From JACRBT01 sp964474285 (GTDB lineage: Bacteria > Chloroflexota > Dehalococcoidia > Tepidiformales > Tepidiformaceae): a DNA stretch of 52,086 bases. Position numbers and translations under genes: made by a program. The stretch covers positions 1-52,086 of the forward strand of contig CAYYSD010000007.1 of assembly GCA_964474285.1 (NCBI GenBank), read 5' to 3'. Numbering within the stretch: position 1 is the stretch's first letter; each line of letters opens with the position of its first letter. The notes below the pieces were generated by a model. The model saw nothing but the letters and a program-made list of their open reading frames with translations. It had not been told where the DNA came from and did no database searches. Positions 42,901 through 50,194 of this stretch are shown one piece after another.

Positions 42901-43591
42901 TGACGTCGATGGCATCGAGGGTCGTGAGCACGGCTGAGATGTCGGACCCGAGGAGCATGGTCCCGGTGGTCTCGATGGTCACGCTGGCGATGACGGGGAG
43001 GCGTTTGCCAGTCTCCTGGAAGACATCGCTGATCGCGGCGAGGGCCGCCTTGGCCTGCAGGAGGTCCTGGCAGGTTTCGACTTTGAGGACGTCGATGCCG
43101 CCTTCGATCAGGCCGAGGGCCTGCTCCCGGTAGGAGTGGACGAGTTCGTCCCAGGTGGTGTGGCCGAGGCTGGGCAGCTTTGTGCCGGGCCCGATGGTGC
43201 CGAAGGAATAGCGCGGCCACTCCGGGGTACTGAATTCGTCGCGGACGCGGCCGATGACCGTGGCCGCGACGCGGTTCAACTCGCGTGTGCGCGCTTCGAG
43301 CCCGAACTCCGCGAGAACGATCTCGTTCGCGCCGAAACAGCAGGCGTCCACGGCATCCACACCGGAGGCATAGAACGAACGGAAGAGCCGTTCGAGGATG
43401 TGCGGGCTCGCGACGTTGAGCCACTCGGGACAGTCGAGATGCTCCTCTTCGTCCGGGGTGCCTTTGAAGGCGACAAAGTCATCGGGGGTGAGGTTGTACG
43501 AGAGCAGCGTCGACCCGATCGGCCCGAGCGCGTAGAGCACGCGTTGCTTCAGCCGGTTGAGAAACGGGTCGTCGCGAGGGACATATGCCAT
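39986..43591 (-). CDS. metH: Cobalamin-dependent methionine synthase
   Basis: A 1201-aa, full-length B12-dependent enzyme that transfers a methyl group from methyltetrahydrofolate to homocysteine. Four modules are visible: homocysteine-binding barrel (about 1-330; zinc cysteines in LGINCATGP and VGGCCGTTPE), pterin-binding barrel (about 360-630; GERINATGSRAF), cobalamin module (about 660-880) with Asp753-Val-His755-Asp-Ile-Gly758 (GDVHDIGKNLV; His755 is the lower axial ligand), and the C-terminal reactivation domain (about 940-1201; PEQSTSAIVTYHPSASYF). Only 62 bases separate it from the upstream VOC gene; they hold a TACGCT box and no room for a cobalamin or SAM riboswitch. Confidence 0.95.
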   Translation of the reverse strand: MAYVPRDDPFLNRLKQRVLYALGPIGSTLLSYNLTPDDFVAFKGTPDEEEHLDCPEWLNVASPHILERLFRSFYASGVDAVDACCFGANEIVLAEFGLEARTRELNRVAATVIGRVRDEFSTPEWPRYSFGTIGPGTKLPSLGHTTWDELVHSYREQALGLIEGGIDVLKVETCQDLLQAKAALAAISDVFQETGKRLPVIASVTIETTGTMLLGSDISAVLTTLDAIDVIDILGINCATGPEQMVEHVRYLASNSRRPVFVAPNAGLPELIDGQACYRLTPEEFARYQRIFVHEFGTAIVGGCCGTTPEMLAAAARAAGRERTRPAPWLANDPHGEAGSCSSLYTTVPFKQDTSFLVVGERINATGSRAFRDLLLAQDLDGIVALAREQTAEGAHVLDVMVDYVGRDGVPDMREVATALRTQSTLPLMFDSTEPPVIETALKLYGGKAIINSINLEDGERKITRVLPLIKRHGAAAVALTIDEEGQARTTEWKVRVARRIYDIAVNRFGMEPGDLVFDCLTFPLSGGQEDLRGDAIETFNAIRQIKAEMPGVHTILGVSNCSFGLKPAARRVLNSVFLHEAIENGLDAAIVNARQILPLNRIPQEQLETARDLIYDRRRPANADGEGGYDPLHHFISLFEGEDTQKAAKADRTLLPVEQRLSQRIIDGDRRGIEADLEEALTRYDALSIINNQLLEGMREVGDLFGAGKMQLPFVLQSAETMKTAVAYLEPHMERVEGAGKGTIVLATVRGDVHDIGKNLVDIILTNNGYTVHNIGIKQPIAHVIEKAQEVSADAIGLSGLLVKSTVVMREDLEELNSRELFGYPVLLGGAALTRKYVEQDLRDIYRGSVFYCQDAFEGLATMDTVMHAIKAGQPIPVLTRGGQVVRTGDGDTGYDAVRAVTPPPGTSTGPTDRDYAVSDVRRQAPPPVPVPPFWGSRVVRGIPLREVFPFVNEVALFRGQWQYQKGQRSDTEYAAFVEEEVRPVFRRWQDRVITEHLLVPQVVYGYFPCLAEKNDLLVWPDMREGKPEGNPVRFRFPRQPDGKRLCIADYFRAAPGDGSPPVYDVVAFSLVTVGPRATEFAQELFAANDYREYLHFHGLAVETAEGLAEFWHRRIREELGIAAADAPTMRQLFAQGYQGSRFSFGYPACPDLEEQAGIAALLNPARIGVELGETFQWHPEQSTSAIVTYHPSASYFVIR

Positions 43592-43600
43592 AGGACAGAC

Positions 43601-43606
43601 AGCGTA
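43601..43606 (-). promoter_or_regulatory. -10-like element before metH
   Basis: TACGCT on the minus strand ends 10 bases before the metH ATG, which would give a near-leaderless transcript. No clear -35, so metH may also be read through from the upstream genes. Confidence 0.3.
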
Positions 43607-43653
43607 TCAGGCGTGCGGGCGTTATCCCACCGGGGGCTCGGCAGCCTTGCGAA

Positions 43654-44061
43654 TCAGCTCCTGGGCCCGGAGTACATCACTTCGAAGAGGATGTTGTCGG
43701 GCGTGGTGAACATCACCTGGTAGTAGGTGTCCGTGCCATTGGGGTGGGGGCGGTGGCGAGGAGTCTCGAACAGGCCGTCGATGCCTCGCTCGCCGAGATA
43801 GGCGATGGCTTCGTCGACGCCGCTCTGCGTCTTGCAGGCGATGCCAACGTGATTGACGCCGGGGCCGTCGTAATCGTTGGCGTGGCCGTTTGCCTGGGCG
43901 AGGACCCAGATGCTGGCGCCATCAGGCGCGACGAACCCGTAGTACATGTTCTCCATTTCGAATTCGTGCTTGCGCCAGCCAAGGAAGGCGAAGAAGTCCC
44001 TGTAGAAGGGCAGGTTGTCCGGGCCAACGTTGAGCTGGAGATGGTTGAGACTCGATTCCAT
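43654..44061 (-). CDS. VOC (glyoxalase/extradiol dioxygenase) family protein
   Basis: A 135-aa protein of the vicinal-oxygen-chelate superfamily. Candidate metal ligands are His in SLNHLQLNV, His in GVNHVGIACKT and Glu in NILFEVMYSGP. It is a close paralog of the 135-aa protein encoded directly upstream: NDYDGPG(V/M)NH(V/I)GI and TPRHRP are shared. Only 5 bases separate the two genes. Substrate unknown; such pairs often act in isomerisation or ring cleavage or as resistance proteins. Confidence 0.88.
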   Translation of the reverse strand: MESSLNHLQLNVGPDNLPFYRDFFAFLGWRKHEFEMENMYYGFVAPDGASIWVLAQANGHANDYDGPGVNHVGIACKTQSGVDEAIAYLGERGIDGLFETPRHRPHPNGTDTYYQVMFTTPDNILFEVMYSGPRS

Positions 44062-44066
44062 CGGGA

Positions 44067-44474
44067 TCAGCCTTTCGGGCCCTGGTAGACGACTTCAACG
44101 AGGAGATTGTCGGGCGTCTTGAACATCACCTGGTAGTAGGTCCGGTCTTCGCCCCCGGCGAACTCCGGACGGTGCCGGGGAGTATCGAAGAGGCAATCGA
44201 CGCCGTTGCTCCTGAGGTACTCGACGGTCGCGTCGACGTCAGCAGGACTCTCGGCGTGGATGCCGATGTGGTTCATGCCCGGCCCATCGTAGTCGTTCTT
44301 CACGTCCTTGACTTCGTGCGTGAACCAGAGGCCCTCCCCCTGGGCGCCCCAGGCACCGAAGACACCGTCTCCTTCGTACTGGTTCGTCCACCCCAGGAAC
44401 GTTAGCAGGTCCTTGTAGAACGGCACGTTTTCCTGCCGAACGATGAATTGGATGTGATCGAGATGCGTCTTCAT
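44067..44474 (-). CDS. VOC (glyoxalase/extradiol dioxygenase) family protein, tandem paralog
   Basis: A 135-aa VOC protein starting MKTHLDHIQFIVRQENVPFY. ATG 44474 is chosen because GAAGGAG lies just upstream; the open frame runs 23 codons further but with no RBS. Candidate ligands are His in HLDHIQF, His in GMNHIGIHAE and Glu in LLVEVVYQGP. The two VOC proteins share length and most motifs, so this is a local duplication. Confidence 0.88.
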   Translation of the reverse strand: MKTHLDHIQFIVRQENVPFYKDLLTFLGWTNQYEGDGVFGAWGAQGEGLWFTHEVKDVKNDYDGPGMNHIGIHAESPADVDATVEYLRSNGVDCLFDTPRHRPEFAGGEDRTYYQVMFKTPDNLLVEVVYQGPKG

Positions 44475-44543
44475 GCCAGCGCTCCTTCTAACAGTGCGTG
44501 ATCCTTGAGTAAGCGAACGTGATCTCCCACGGGCCCATGACAC

Positions 44544-45608
44544 TCAGTCCCAGGGCGAGTGCTCCCAGAGGTGGTGGAGGCCGAGCGCATCGGCCCCGAA
44601 GTCGTTCGAGGGGTGGCGCGTGACGGTGTGGACGTGGTTGGCGTGGTTCTGGACGTTGTCGTATTCGACGACGATGTTTGGGCCCTGGAGCCGGTAGTAG
44701 TGCCCCTGCCCAACATCGAGCGAGCCGGCCCAGGCGAAGTGCAGTTGGTCCAGGCTTCCGATGCCGTCCCAGGCGGCGCCTTCGGCGAACCGGCCTGTGT
44801 AGAGCGCAAGGAGGCGCGCGAACAGTTCCCGCTGGCCGCTGCTGAGCTCCTCAGCAGCGATACCCATCGGCCGCCGGGGGTCGAACCGCATCGCTTCGAG
44901 GGCGCCGGCCCCACCGTACTGTTCGAGGATGTTCGCCACGCCGGGAATGGTCGCCGCGGTGTGGACGGTCGTTGGGAGGGGGAGGATGCCGAGGACGAAG
45001 TCGGGCGGCGCCGAAGGGAAGACGACCGCCTTCGTGCGCTGTTGGGGCGTGAGAGCATCCAGCAGTTCGCGGGCACGGTCCTCTGTGTCGCCGAGCGGGC
45101 GCACCAGGTCGTAGCCATCGTGCACGACGCGAGCAGGGTTGGAGCCGAGAAAGAGCGGTGAACTCGCGGCGATGCGGTCCCCATCGAAGAGAAAGTTGAC
45201 GGAGATGTGGTGGCCCTGGAGGCGCCAGCCGATCGGCTGGTTGAACACCTGGCCCAGGTCGGTGAACACGGAGAGGTAATAGAGGGCTTCGTCGCGGACG
45301 TGGACGGAGCGGCGGCGCTCAATCTCATCGAGCACGTTTTCGATGCTCATGATGGTTGTAGCCCGTGTGTAGGCTTCGAAGCTGAGGGCCGAGCGGAGGA
45401 GGCGGTGGACCAGCTTCCGCTGGCGGTGGTTCAGCTCAGCGAGGGCGAGGCCCCGTTCCAGGCGAGGGAAGTAGGCCCAGTTGGCGCGCTCGGCGTGATC
45501 GGTGTGAGCGATGTAGGCCTGTTCGCGCTGCTGGCGAGTGAGACCGTCAAGAACCTCGTTCAGCGCATCGCGCATGCAGCGCGCGGCTTCCAGCGCGTGG
45601 TCCCCCAT
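44544..45608 (-). CDS. DUF3500 family protein
   Basis: A 354-aa protein matching the DUF3500 pattern: an N-terminal helical part (LTRQQREQAYIAHTDHAERA; LNHRQRKLVHRLLRSAL), then the central GWRLQGHHISVNFLFDGDRI and the C-terminal GHYYRLQGPNIVVEYDNVQ followed by HANHVHTVTRHPSNDFGAD. Family function is unknown to me; several His and Asp suggest a metal site. No signal peptide is apparent here. A very strong RBS (AAGGAGGT) and an extended -10 precede it. It heads a run with the two VOC genes and perhaps metH. Confidence 0.88.
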   Translation of the reverse strand: MGDHALEAARCMRDALNEVLDGLTRQQREQAYIAHTDHAERANWAYFPRLERGLALAELNHRQRKLVHRLLRSALSFEAYTRATTIMSIENVLDEIERRRSVHVRDEALYYLSVFTDLGQVFNQPIGWRLQGHHISVNFLFDGDRIAASSPLFLGSNPARVVHDGYDLVRPLGDTEDRARELLDALTPQQRTKAVVFPSAPPDFVLGILPLPTTVHTAATIPGVANILEQYGGAGALEAMRFDPRRPMGIAAEELSSGQRELFARLLALYTGRFAEGAAWDGIGSLDQLHFAWAGSLDVGQGHYYRLQGPNIVVEYDNVQNHANHVHTVTRHPSNDFGADALGLHHLWEHSPWD

Positions 45609-45632
45609 GAGACACCTCCTTCTGTCGTCGGG

Positions 45633-45641
45633 AGTCTAGCA
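45633..45641 (-). promoter_or_regulatory. Extended -10 promoter of the DUF3500-VOC genes
   Basis: TGCTAGACT on the minus strand is an extended -10 (TGn plus TAGACT). A transcript from it would have a leader of about 17-20 bases that contains the AAGGAGGT ribosome binding site. Confidence 0.5.
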
Positions 45642-45681
45642 GAATCGGATGGCCACCACGGCGAGCCGCGCGGGCGGTTGC

Positions 45682-46170
45682 TTACGAAGGAGTGTCGAGC
45701 GCGGCGAGGCGCCGAAGTGCTGCGCCGGTCACGCGAAAGGTGGTCCATTCGTCCATGGGTTGAGCGCCGAGGGCCTTGTAAAAGGCGATGGATGGCTCGT
45801 TCCAATCGAGCACCGACCATTCGAGGCGCCCGCAGCCGCGTTCGACGGCAATCCGCCCGAGTTCGACGAGCAACGCCTTCCCATAGCCATGGCCGCGAAA
45901 TTCGGGGCGAACGAAAAGATCTTCGAGCCAGATGCCGGGCTTGCCCAGCCAGGTGCTGTAGGTGTGAAAGAAGAGCGCGAAGCCGGCGCTCTCGCCGGTG
46001 TCTGTGTCGGCGAGGATGGCCTCGGCAAAGGGCCTGGACCCGAACAGATGCTGGCGGAGTTCATCGCGGTCAAGGGTGACGGAGTCTGGTTCGCGTTCGT
46101 ATTCGGCGAGTCCGTGGATGAGTGCGATGATCGTGTCGAGATCGGCTTCGGTGGGACGGCGGAGGGGCAT
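45682..46170 (-). CDS. GNAT family N-acetyltransferase
   Basis: A 162-aa acetyltransferase. The acetyl-CoA-binding motif is VRPEFRGHGYGKALLVELGR (Arg/Gln-x-x-Gly-x-Gly/Ala type), with the preceding strand GIWLEDLFVRPEF and the C-terminal NEPSIAFYKALGAQPMDEW. It looks like a diamine/polyamine (SAT-like) or amino-acid acetyltransferase (LALFFHTYSTWLGKPGIWLE-like region), but the substrate is not certain. ATG 46170 (MPLRRPTEADLDT) is the natural start; the upstream 35 codons do not look conserved. Confidence 0.9.
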   Translation of the reverse strand: MPLRRPTEADLDTIIALIHGLAEYEREPDSVTLDRDELRQHLFGSRPFAEAILADTDTGESAGFALFFHTYSTWLGKPGIWLEDLFVRPEFRGHGYGKALLVELGRIAVERGCGRLEWSVLDWNEPSIAFYKALGAQPMDEWTTFRVTGAALRRLAALDTPS

Positions 46171-46235
46171 GAGCGCAGTGTGCCGGAGCACGGCACAGGA
46201 GTGAAGCGCACCTGACGGTCGGGGCTGCTTGCTGT

Positions 46236-46241
46236 ACATTG
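46236..46241 (+). promoter_or_regulatory. -10 element for the LLM oxidoreductase gene
   Basis: TACATT lies 26 bases before ATG 46268; GGGAGG (46255-46260) is the ribosome binding site. Confidence 0.45.
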
Positions 46242-46267
46242 CCGCCAACACCCGGGAGGTCCTCCTC

Positions 46268-47206
46268 ATGGCCAAGGTTCACTTCGGCGTCACCATTCCC
46301 CAGATCAAGCGCACATGGCCGGAAAGCAAGTCGGCCGCGCAGGACTTCGAAGCCATGGGCTACGACTCCCTCTGGGTGTGCGACCACCTGTACGGCCCGC
46401 AGTCGCCGACCATCCCCATCCTGGAAGCGTGGTCGCTCGTCTCGGCTGTGGCAGCGGTGACGGACCGTGTGGAGATCGGGACGCTGGTAACGCCGGCGGG
46501 CATGCGCAATGCGCCGCAGCTCGGCAAGGTGATCGCGACGATCGATAACATCGCGGGCGGCCGGATCATCCCGGGCTTCGGTGGAGGCTGGATGCCGCGC
46601 GAGTTCACGGACTTCGGCGTGCCCTTCCTGAACACGGGTCAGCGGTTGGGCCAACTACGCGAGACCGTCCAGCTGTACAAGAAGATGTGGGACCCGGCGG
46701 AGGGCCCGGTCACCTTCGAGGGGAAGTACGTCCAGGCCCACAACGTGGTCACGGAACCAAAGCCGGTTCGCAATCCGCCCATTCTCATCGGCGGGGCAGG
46801 CGAGAAGGTGACGCTCAAGATTGCCGCCCGCTACGCGGACATCTGGAACAACCTGGCCGGCCACCAGGCTGCGCTGGCACGAAAGGTCGACGCCCTGCGT
46901 GCGCACTGCGCCGACGTGGGCCGCGACCCATCGCAGATCACCATCAGCCAGCAGTGCCTTGTGACAATCGCACCGGACGAAGCGAGCGCGGGGCCGATGA
47001 TCGAGACGTCGAAGAAGATTTTCGGCGGCCACATGGGCGACCCCACCGGTCCGCTGGCCATTTCAGGGAGCCCCGAGACCGTGCGCAAGCAGATCCAGAA
47101 GCACATCGACCTCGGTTGCACGATGTTTGTGATGGAGTTCTTCGGGCGCGACACGAAGGAGCCCGCGAAGCTCTTCGCGGAAACGGTGATGCCGCACTTC
47201 AAGTAG
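46268..47206 (+). CDS. LLM class F420-dependent oxidoreductase
   Basis: A 312-aa luciferase-like monooxygenase-fold (TIM barrel) protein. It starts MAKVHFGVTIPQIKRTW, then AMGYDSLWVCDHLYGPQSP and RVEIGTLVTPAGMRNAPQLG, with IAGGRIIPGFGGGWMPREF around 97-115 and PPILIGGAGEKVTLKIAARY near 172-191. These blocks fit the F420-type subgroup more than flavin-type luciferases. Substrate unknown. ATG 46268 is set by GGGAGG seven bases upstream. It implies that the host makes or obtains cofactor F420, which fits Chloroflexota or Actinomycetota. Confidence 0.9.
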   Translation: MAKVHFGVTIPQIKRTWPESKSAAQDFEAMGYDSLWVCDHLYGPQSPTIPILEAWSLVSAVAAVTDRVEIGTLVTPAGMRNAPQLGKVIATIDNIAGGRIIPGFGGGWMPREFTDFGVPFLNTGQRLGQLRETVQLYKKMWDPAEGPVTFEGKYVQAHNVVTEPKPVRNPPILIGGAGEKVTLKIAARYADIWNNLAGHQAALARKVDALRAHCADVGRDPSQITISQQCLVTIAPDEASAGPMIETSKKIFGGHMGDPTGPLAISGSPETVRKQIQKHIDLGCTMFVMEFFGRDTKEPAKLFAETVMPHFK

Positions 47207-47239
47207 GCGACAGGCGCTGACGCGGGCGCGGCGGAGGAT

Positions 47240-47262
47240 GCCCGCCCGTCGCGCCGGCGGGC
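47240..47262 (+). terminator. Hairpin downstream of the LLM gene
   Basis: GCCCGCC (47240-47246) pairs with GGCGGGC (47256-47262) around a 9-base loop. Only CGTTACC follows, so termination would need a factor. Confidence 0.45.
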
Positions 47263-47372
47263 CGTTACCCGTGTGAGCGCCGATCGATTCCGTCGCTGGT
47301 GTTGAGGCGTCCGGGGCCCTGGCTCTGCCCGGCGGTTTGTGAGGCCGTTCACAGAACTCCCCCAAAGGTCTC

Positions 47373-47389
47373 GCGGAGGTTCACTCCGC
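47373..47389. promoter_or_regulatory. Inverted repeat upstream of the 63-aa gene
   Basis: GCGGAG (47373-47378), GTTCA, CTCCGC (47384-47389): a perfect 6-base inverted repeat about 75 bases before the small gene. A CATAGT box (47419-47424) follows and may be its -10. Confidence 0.3.
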
Positions 47390-47465
47390 CGAGTGTAAGA
47401 ATTCGGACGGGACCGCGTCATAGTTCTCGTAGCACCAATGCCCACAGGGCAGAAGAGAGAGAACA

Positions 47466-47657
47466 ATGTTGCCGGTCAGCTTCGAAACCTACCTCATGGA
47501 ACACCGCCAGCTCATCGAGCGCGCCGAGAAGCGTGCCCTCCTGATGGCGACGCTCGGGCCCGCGGAGAAGCCCGCGAGCATCCTTCCGTTCAGCAAGCGC
47601 CATGTGCGCCCGCTGACCAGCATTGTGGAGATTTCGCGCCCGACGCCAGCCGCGTGA
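47466..47657 (+). CDS. Small protein of unknown function (63 aa)
   Basis: A short gene starting MLPVSFETYLMEHRQLIER, amphipathic helical in the first half, with a basic Pro-rich second half (SILPFSKRHVRPLTSIVEIS). It has no Cys and no membrane segment. Upstream AGAGAGAG can serve as a ribosome binding site. A textbook intrinsic terminator starts 28 bases after the stop. The private terminator argues for a short, strongly made message. I do not recognise the family. Confidence 0.65.
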   Translation: MLPVSFETYLMEHRQLIERAEKRALLMATLGPAEKPASILPFSKRHVRPLTSIVEISRPTPAA

Positions 47658-47684
47658 CGCAAGCACTTCACAAACCCACCACCT

Positions 47685-47723
47685 GAGGGCACGCCCGGCA
47701 ACGGACGTGCCCTCTCTCTTTGT
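47685..47723 (+). terminator. Intrinsic terminator of the 63-aa gene
   Basis: GAGGGCACG (47685-47693) pairs perfectly with CGTGCCCTC (47706-47714) and is followed by TCTCTTTGT. It is one of the clearest rho-independent terminators in the window. Confidence 0.8.
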
Positions 47724-47747
47724 CTGGCCAGCGCGGTGGCCACGATG

Positions 47748-47753
47748 TAGCCT
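47748..47753 (+). promoter_or_regulatory. -10 element directly before comEC
   Basis: TAGCCT ends 7 bases before GTG 47761, again suggesting a leaderless or near-leaderless message. Confidence 0.4.
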
Positions 47754-47760
47754 CCGGCGC

Positions 47761-50097
47761 GTGACGCTCGTGGCCCTGGGGCTGGCCTGGTTCTCTGGCG
47801 CCGGAGCGAGCGCGCTCTGGGGTGTGCCGGCATGGATGAGCGGCGGGATCACGCTGCTCCTCGCGCCCCTGGCGTGGGCGCGAAACGGGCGTTACGGCGC
47901 ATGGGTGACGGTGGCTTGCGTCGTGGCGGCCATCGTGGGCGGACTCCGGTTTGATGCGTGGGCGAATTCCCCGCTCCCGCCATTGGCGGACTACACCGGC
48001 TCTACGGTGGTGCTTGAGGGGCGAATTGATTCAGAGCCATCACCCGGGCGGACCGTCACCCGGTACGTTGTCGACGTTGAGCGCGTGGGGCCGTCCAGGG
48101 ACGACCTGAGGGAGGTGAGCGGCAAGGCGGTCGTCACGCTCGACCAGTTCGCGCGACATCTACCGGGCACGCGCGTGCGGCTGGAGGGCGAACTCGAAGA
48201 GGCTCCGCAAGCAGACGCCTTCGACTACCGCGGTTACCTCGCCCGGCGGGGGATTGTGGCGGCGATGTTCTACCCGGCGATGGACGTGACCGGGCCGGCG
48301 GCGCGGTGGGACGTGCGGCGCCTGAGCGTGGAGCTGCGTCTCAAGCTCGACCGGGCCCTCGCCCGGAGTCTGCCCGAACCCGAAGCATCGCTGGCGTCCG
48401 GCATCCTCATCGGCTTCGATGGGAATCTTCCGGACGACCTCTACGGTGACTTCCGGGACACCGGCCTGGCGCACATCGTCGCGGTTTCCGGCACGAATGT
48501 GTCGCTGGTGACGGCGATCGTTTTCGCCCTCTGCACACCGTGGCTGGGGCGAAAGGCGGCCATCTGGCCCGCCGGCGTGATGGCGATCGCCTATGTGCTG
48601 GCAGCCGGAGCATCGGCTTCGGTGGTGCGGGCCGGGATCATGGCGGGAGTGTTCCTGTTCGGCGCCTACCTCGGGAGGCAACGGAGCGGCCTGGCGGCGC
48701 TGGCCGCGGCGACGGTCGCCATGAACGCGGTCCAGCCCGGGCTCGTGTTGGAGGTTGGCTTTCAGCTGAGCGTCGCCGCCACGGCCGGACTCATCGCGTT
48801 CGCACCATGGATCGAAGCAGGCATCGTGACCGGGCTCCGGCGTATCCGGTCCGGCTTCGTGCCACGGTCTATCGTGCAGGTGGCGGCACTCACGCTCGCG
48901 GCGACGTTCGCAACGCTGCCGATCTCCTGGCACACCTTCGGTCGCGTATCGCTGATCGGTCCCGTGGCGAATATCGTGGTCGAGCCGCTGTTCGCGATAG
49001 CGTTCGTGATGTCGGGATTGACCGCGGTGGGGGGCGTTGCGTCCGACCAGGCGGGGTGGTTGTGCGGGCTGCTGGCCTTCTACCCGCTGGCCGCGATGTG
49101 CAAGACCGCGGAACTGTTGGCAATGCTGCCCGGCGCCTCAATCGCGGTCCCGGCGATTTCCGGAGAAGTGGCTGTGCTTGCGTTCTCGATGCTCGCGTTC
49201 GCGGCCTGGCCCGCGGTTCACCGGTATGCGCCGGACCCGGCACCAGAGAGTCATACGCCGCGCGAACTTCTAGCACGCCGGGCGCTCGCGACCGGACTGA
49301 CCGCCACCGCAGGGACGGTTGTGCTGCTGACGACGTTCCTGCCAATGCGCGGCCCGGGACAGGTGGAGGTGCGTTTCCTCGATGCCGGACAGGGCGATGC
49401 CGTGCTGGTGACAACGCCCTCCGGGGAACAGGTGCTCATCGACGGCGGGCCAAGCGGCATCGGGCTCGCGCGGCAGCTGGGCGAAACACTGCCCCACTGG
49501 GAACGGACGATCGACGCGGTGTTCGTCACACATCCGCAGCAAGATCACATCGCGGGAGTGGCTGCCGCGTTGGACCGGTACCGGGCACGCCATGTGTTCG
49601 ACAACGGGGCGGCCAACTCCACCATCGCATTCGCGACGTATGCGCGCCGCGCGGGCGACCGGACGTCGCTCCGTGGGGGCGAACGGTTGGAGATCGACGG
49701 CGTGGTCTTCGAAGTTCTCTGGCCGCCGGCCGGACCCGCGCCTTCGGAGCTAAACGATTCGTCCCTGGTCCTGCGAATGACCTACGGGAACGTCGTTTTC
49801 CTGTTCACGGGCGATATCGAAGCGGCCGCCCAGGCGACGTTGATGGCAGAGACCAGTGTGAGGGCGGACGTGCTCAAGGTGCCGCATCACGGCTCGAAGA
49901 CGAGTTCGCCTGGGTTCCTGCGGGCAGTGGGGGCCTCCGTCGCCGTGATTTCTGTGGGTGAGGACAACCAGTTCGGGCACCCCCATGCAGAGACCCTGGC
50001 GGCGCTGGAAGGGTCGATGGTGTTGCGCACCGACGTGGACGGGCGCGTGACGATTGAGACCGACGGGGCCGGGATCGTGGTGCGGATTACGAAATGA
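47761..50097 (+). CDS. comEC: DNA internalization protein ComEC/Rec2
   Basis: A 778-aa membrane channel for uptake of single-stranded DNA in natural transformation. The N-terminal DUF4131-like region (about 20-190) leads to a Competence domain with about 7-8 helices (VAVSGTNVSLVTAIVFAL; ASASVVRAGIMAGVFLFGAY). The C-terminal metallo-beta-lactamase-like domain has VRFLDAGQGDAVLV, FVTHPQQDHIAGVAAAL, VFLFTGDIEAAAQ and VLKVPHHGSKTSS. In the HxHxDH region the first His is kept and the second is Gln (HPQQDH), common in ComEC. GTG 47761 is chosen since it begins the first helix and fits the nearby -10; the frame is open 46 codons upstream through the terminator. Other competence genes are not in the window. 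Confidence 0.92.
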   Translation: MTLVALGLAWFSGAGASALWGVPAWMSGGITLLLAPLAWARNGRYGAWVTVACVVAAIVGGLRFDAWANSPLPPLADYTGSTVVLEGRIDSEPSPGRTVTRYVVDVERVGPSRDDLREVSGKAVVTLDQFARHLPGTRVRLEGELEEAPQADAFDYRGYLARRGIVAAMFYPAMDVTGPAARWDVRRLSVELRLKLDRALARSLPEPEASLASGILIGFDGNLPDDLYGDFRDTGLAHIVAVSGTNVSLVTAIVFALCTPWLGRKAAIWPAGVMAIAYVLAAGASASVVRAGIMAGVFLFGAYLGRQRSGLAALAAATVAMNAVQPGLVLEVGFQLSVAATAGLIAFAPWIEAGIVTGLRRIRSGFVPRSIVQVAALTLAATFATLPISWHTFGRVSLIGPVANIVVEPLFAIAFVMSGLTAVGGVASDQAGWLCGLLAFYPLAAMCKTAELLAMLPGASIAVPAISGEVAVLAFSMLAFAAWPAVHRYAPDPAPESHTPRELLARRALATGLTATAGTVVLLTTFLPMRGPGQVEVRFLDAGQGDAVLVTTPSGEQVLIDGGPSGIGLARQLGETLPHWERTIDAVFVTHPQQDHIAGVAAALDRYRARHVFDNGAANSTIAFATYARRAGDRTSLRGGERLEIDGVVFEVLWPPAGPAPSELNDSSLVLRMTYGNVVFLFTGDIEAAAQATLMAETSVRADVLKVPHHGSKTSSPGFLRAVGASVAVISVGEDNQFGHPHAETLAALEGSMVLRTDVDGRVTIETDGAGIVVRITK

Positions 50098-50194
50098 ATG
50101 ACAGACATGCCGCATCGCCATTGCGCCTTCCACCATCGCCTTATAGCGTGTGGAGAGAGCGCCGCGCAGCGGGCTCAGATTCGCCTGGAGAACC

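Noticed and set aside
43592..43653. A cobalamin or SAM riboswitch upstream of metH
   Set aside because: Only 62 bases are available and no conserved riboswitch core is present.
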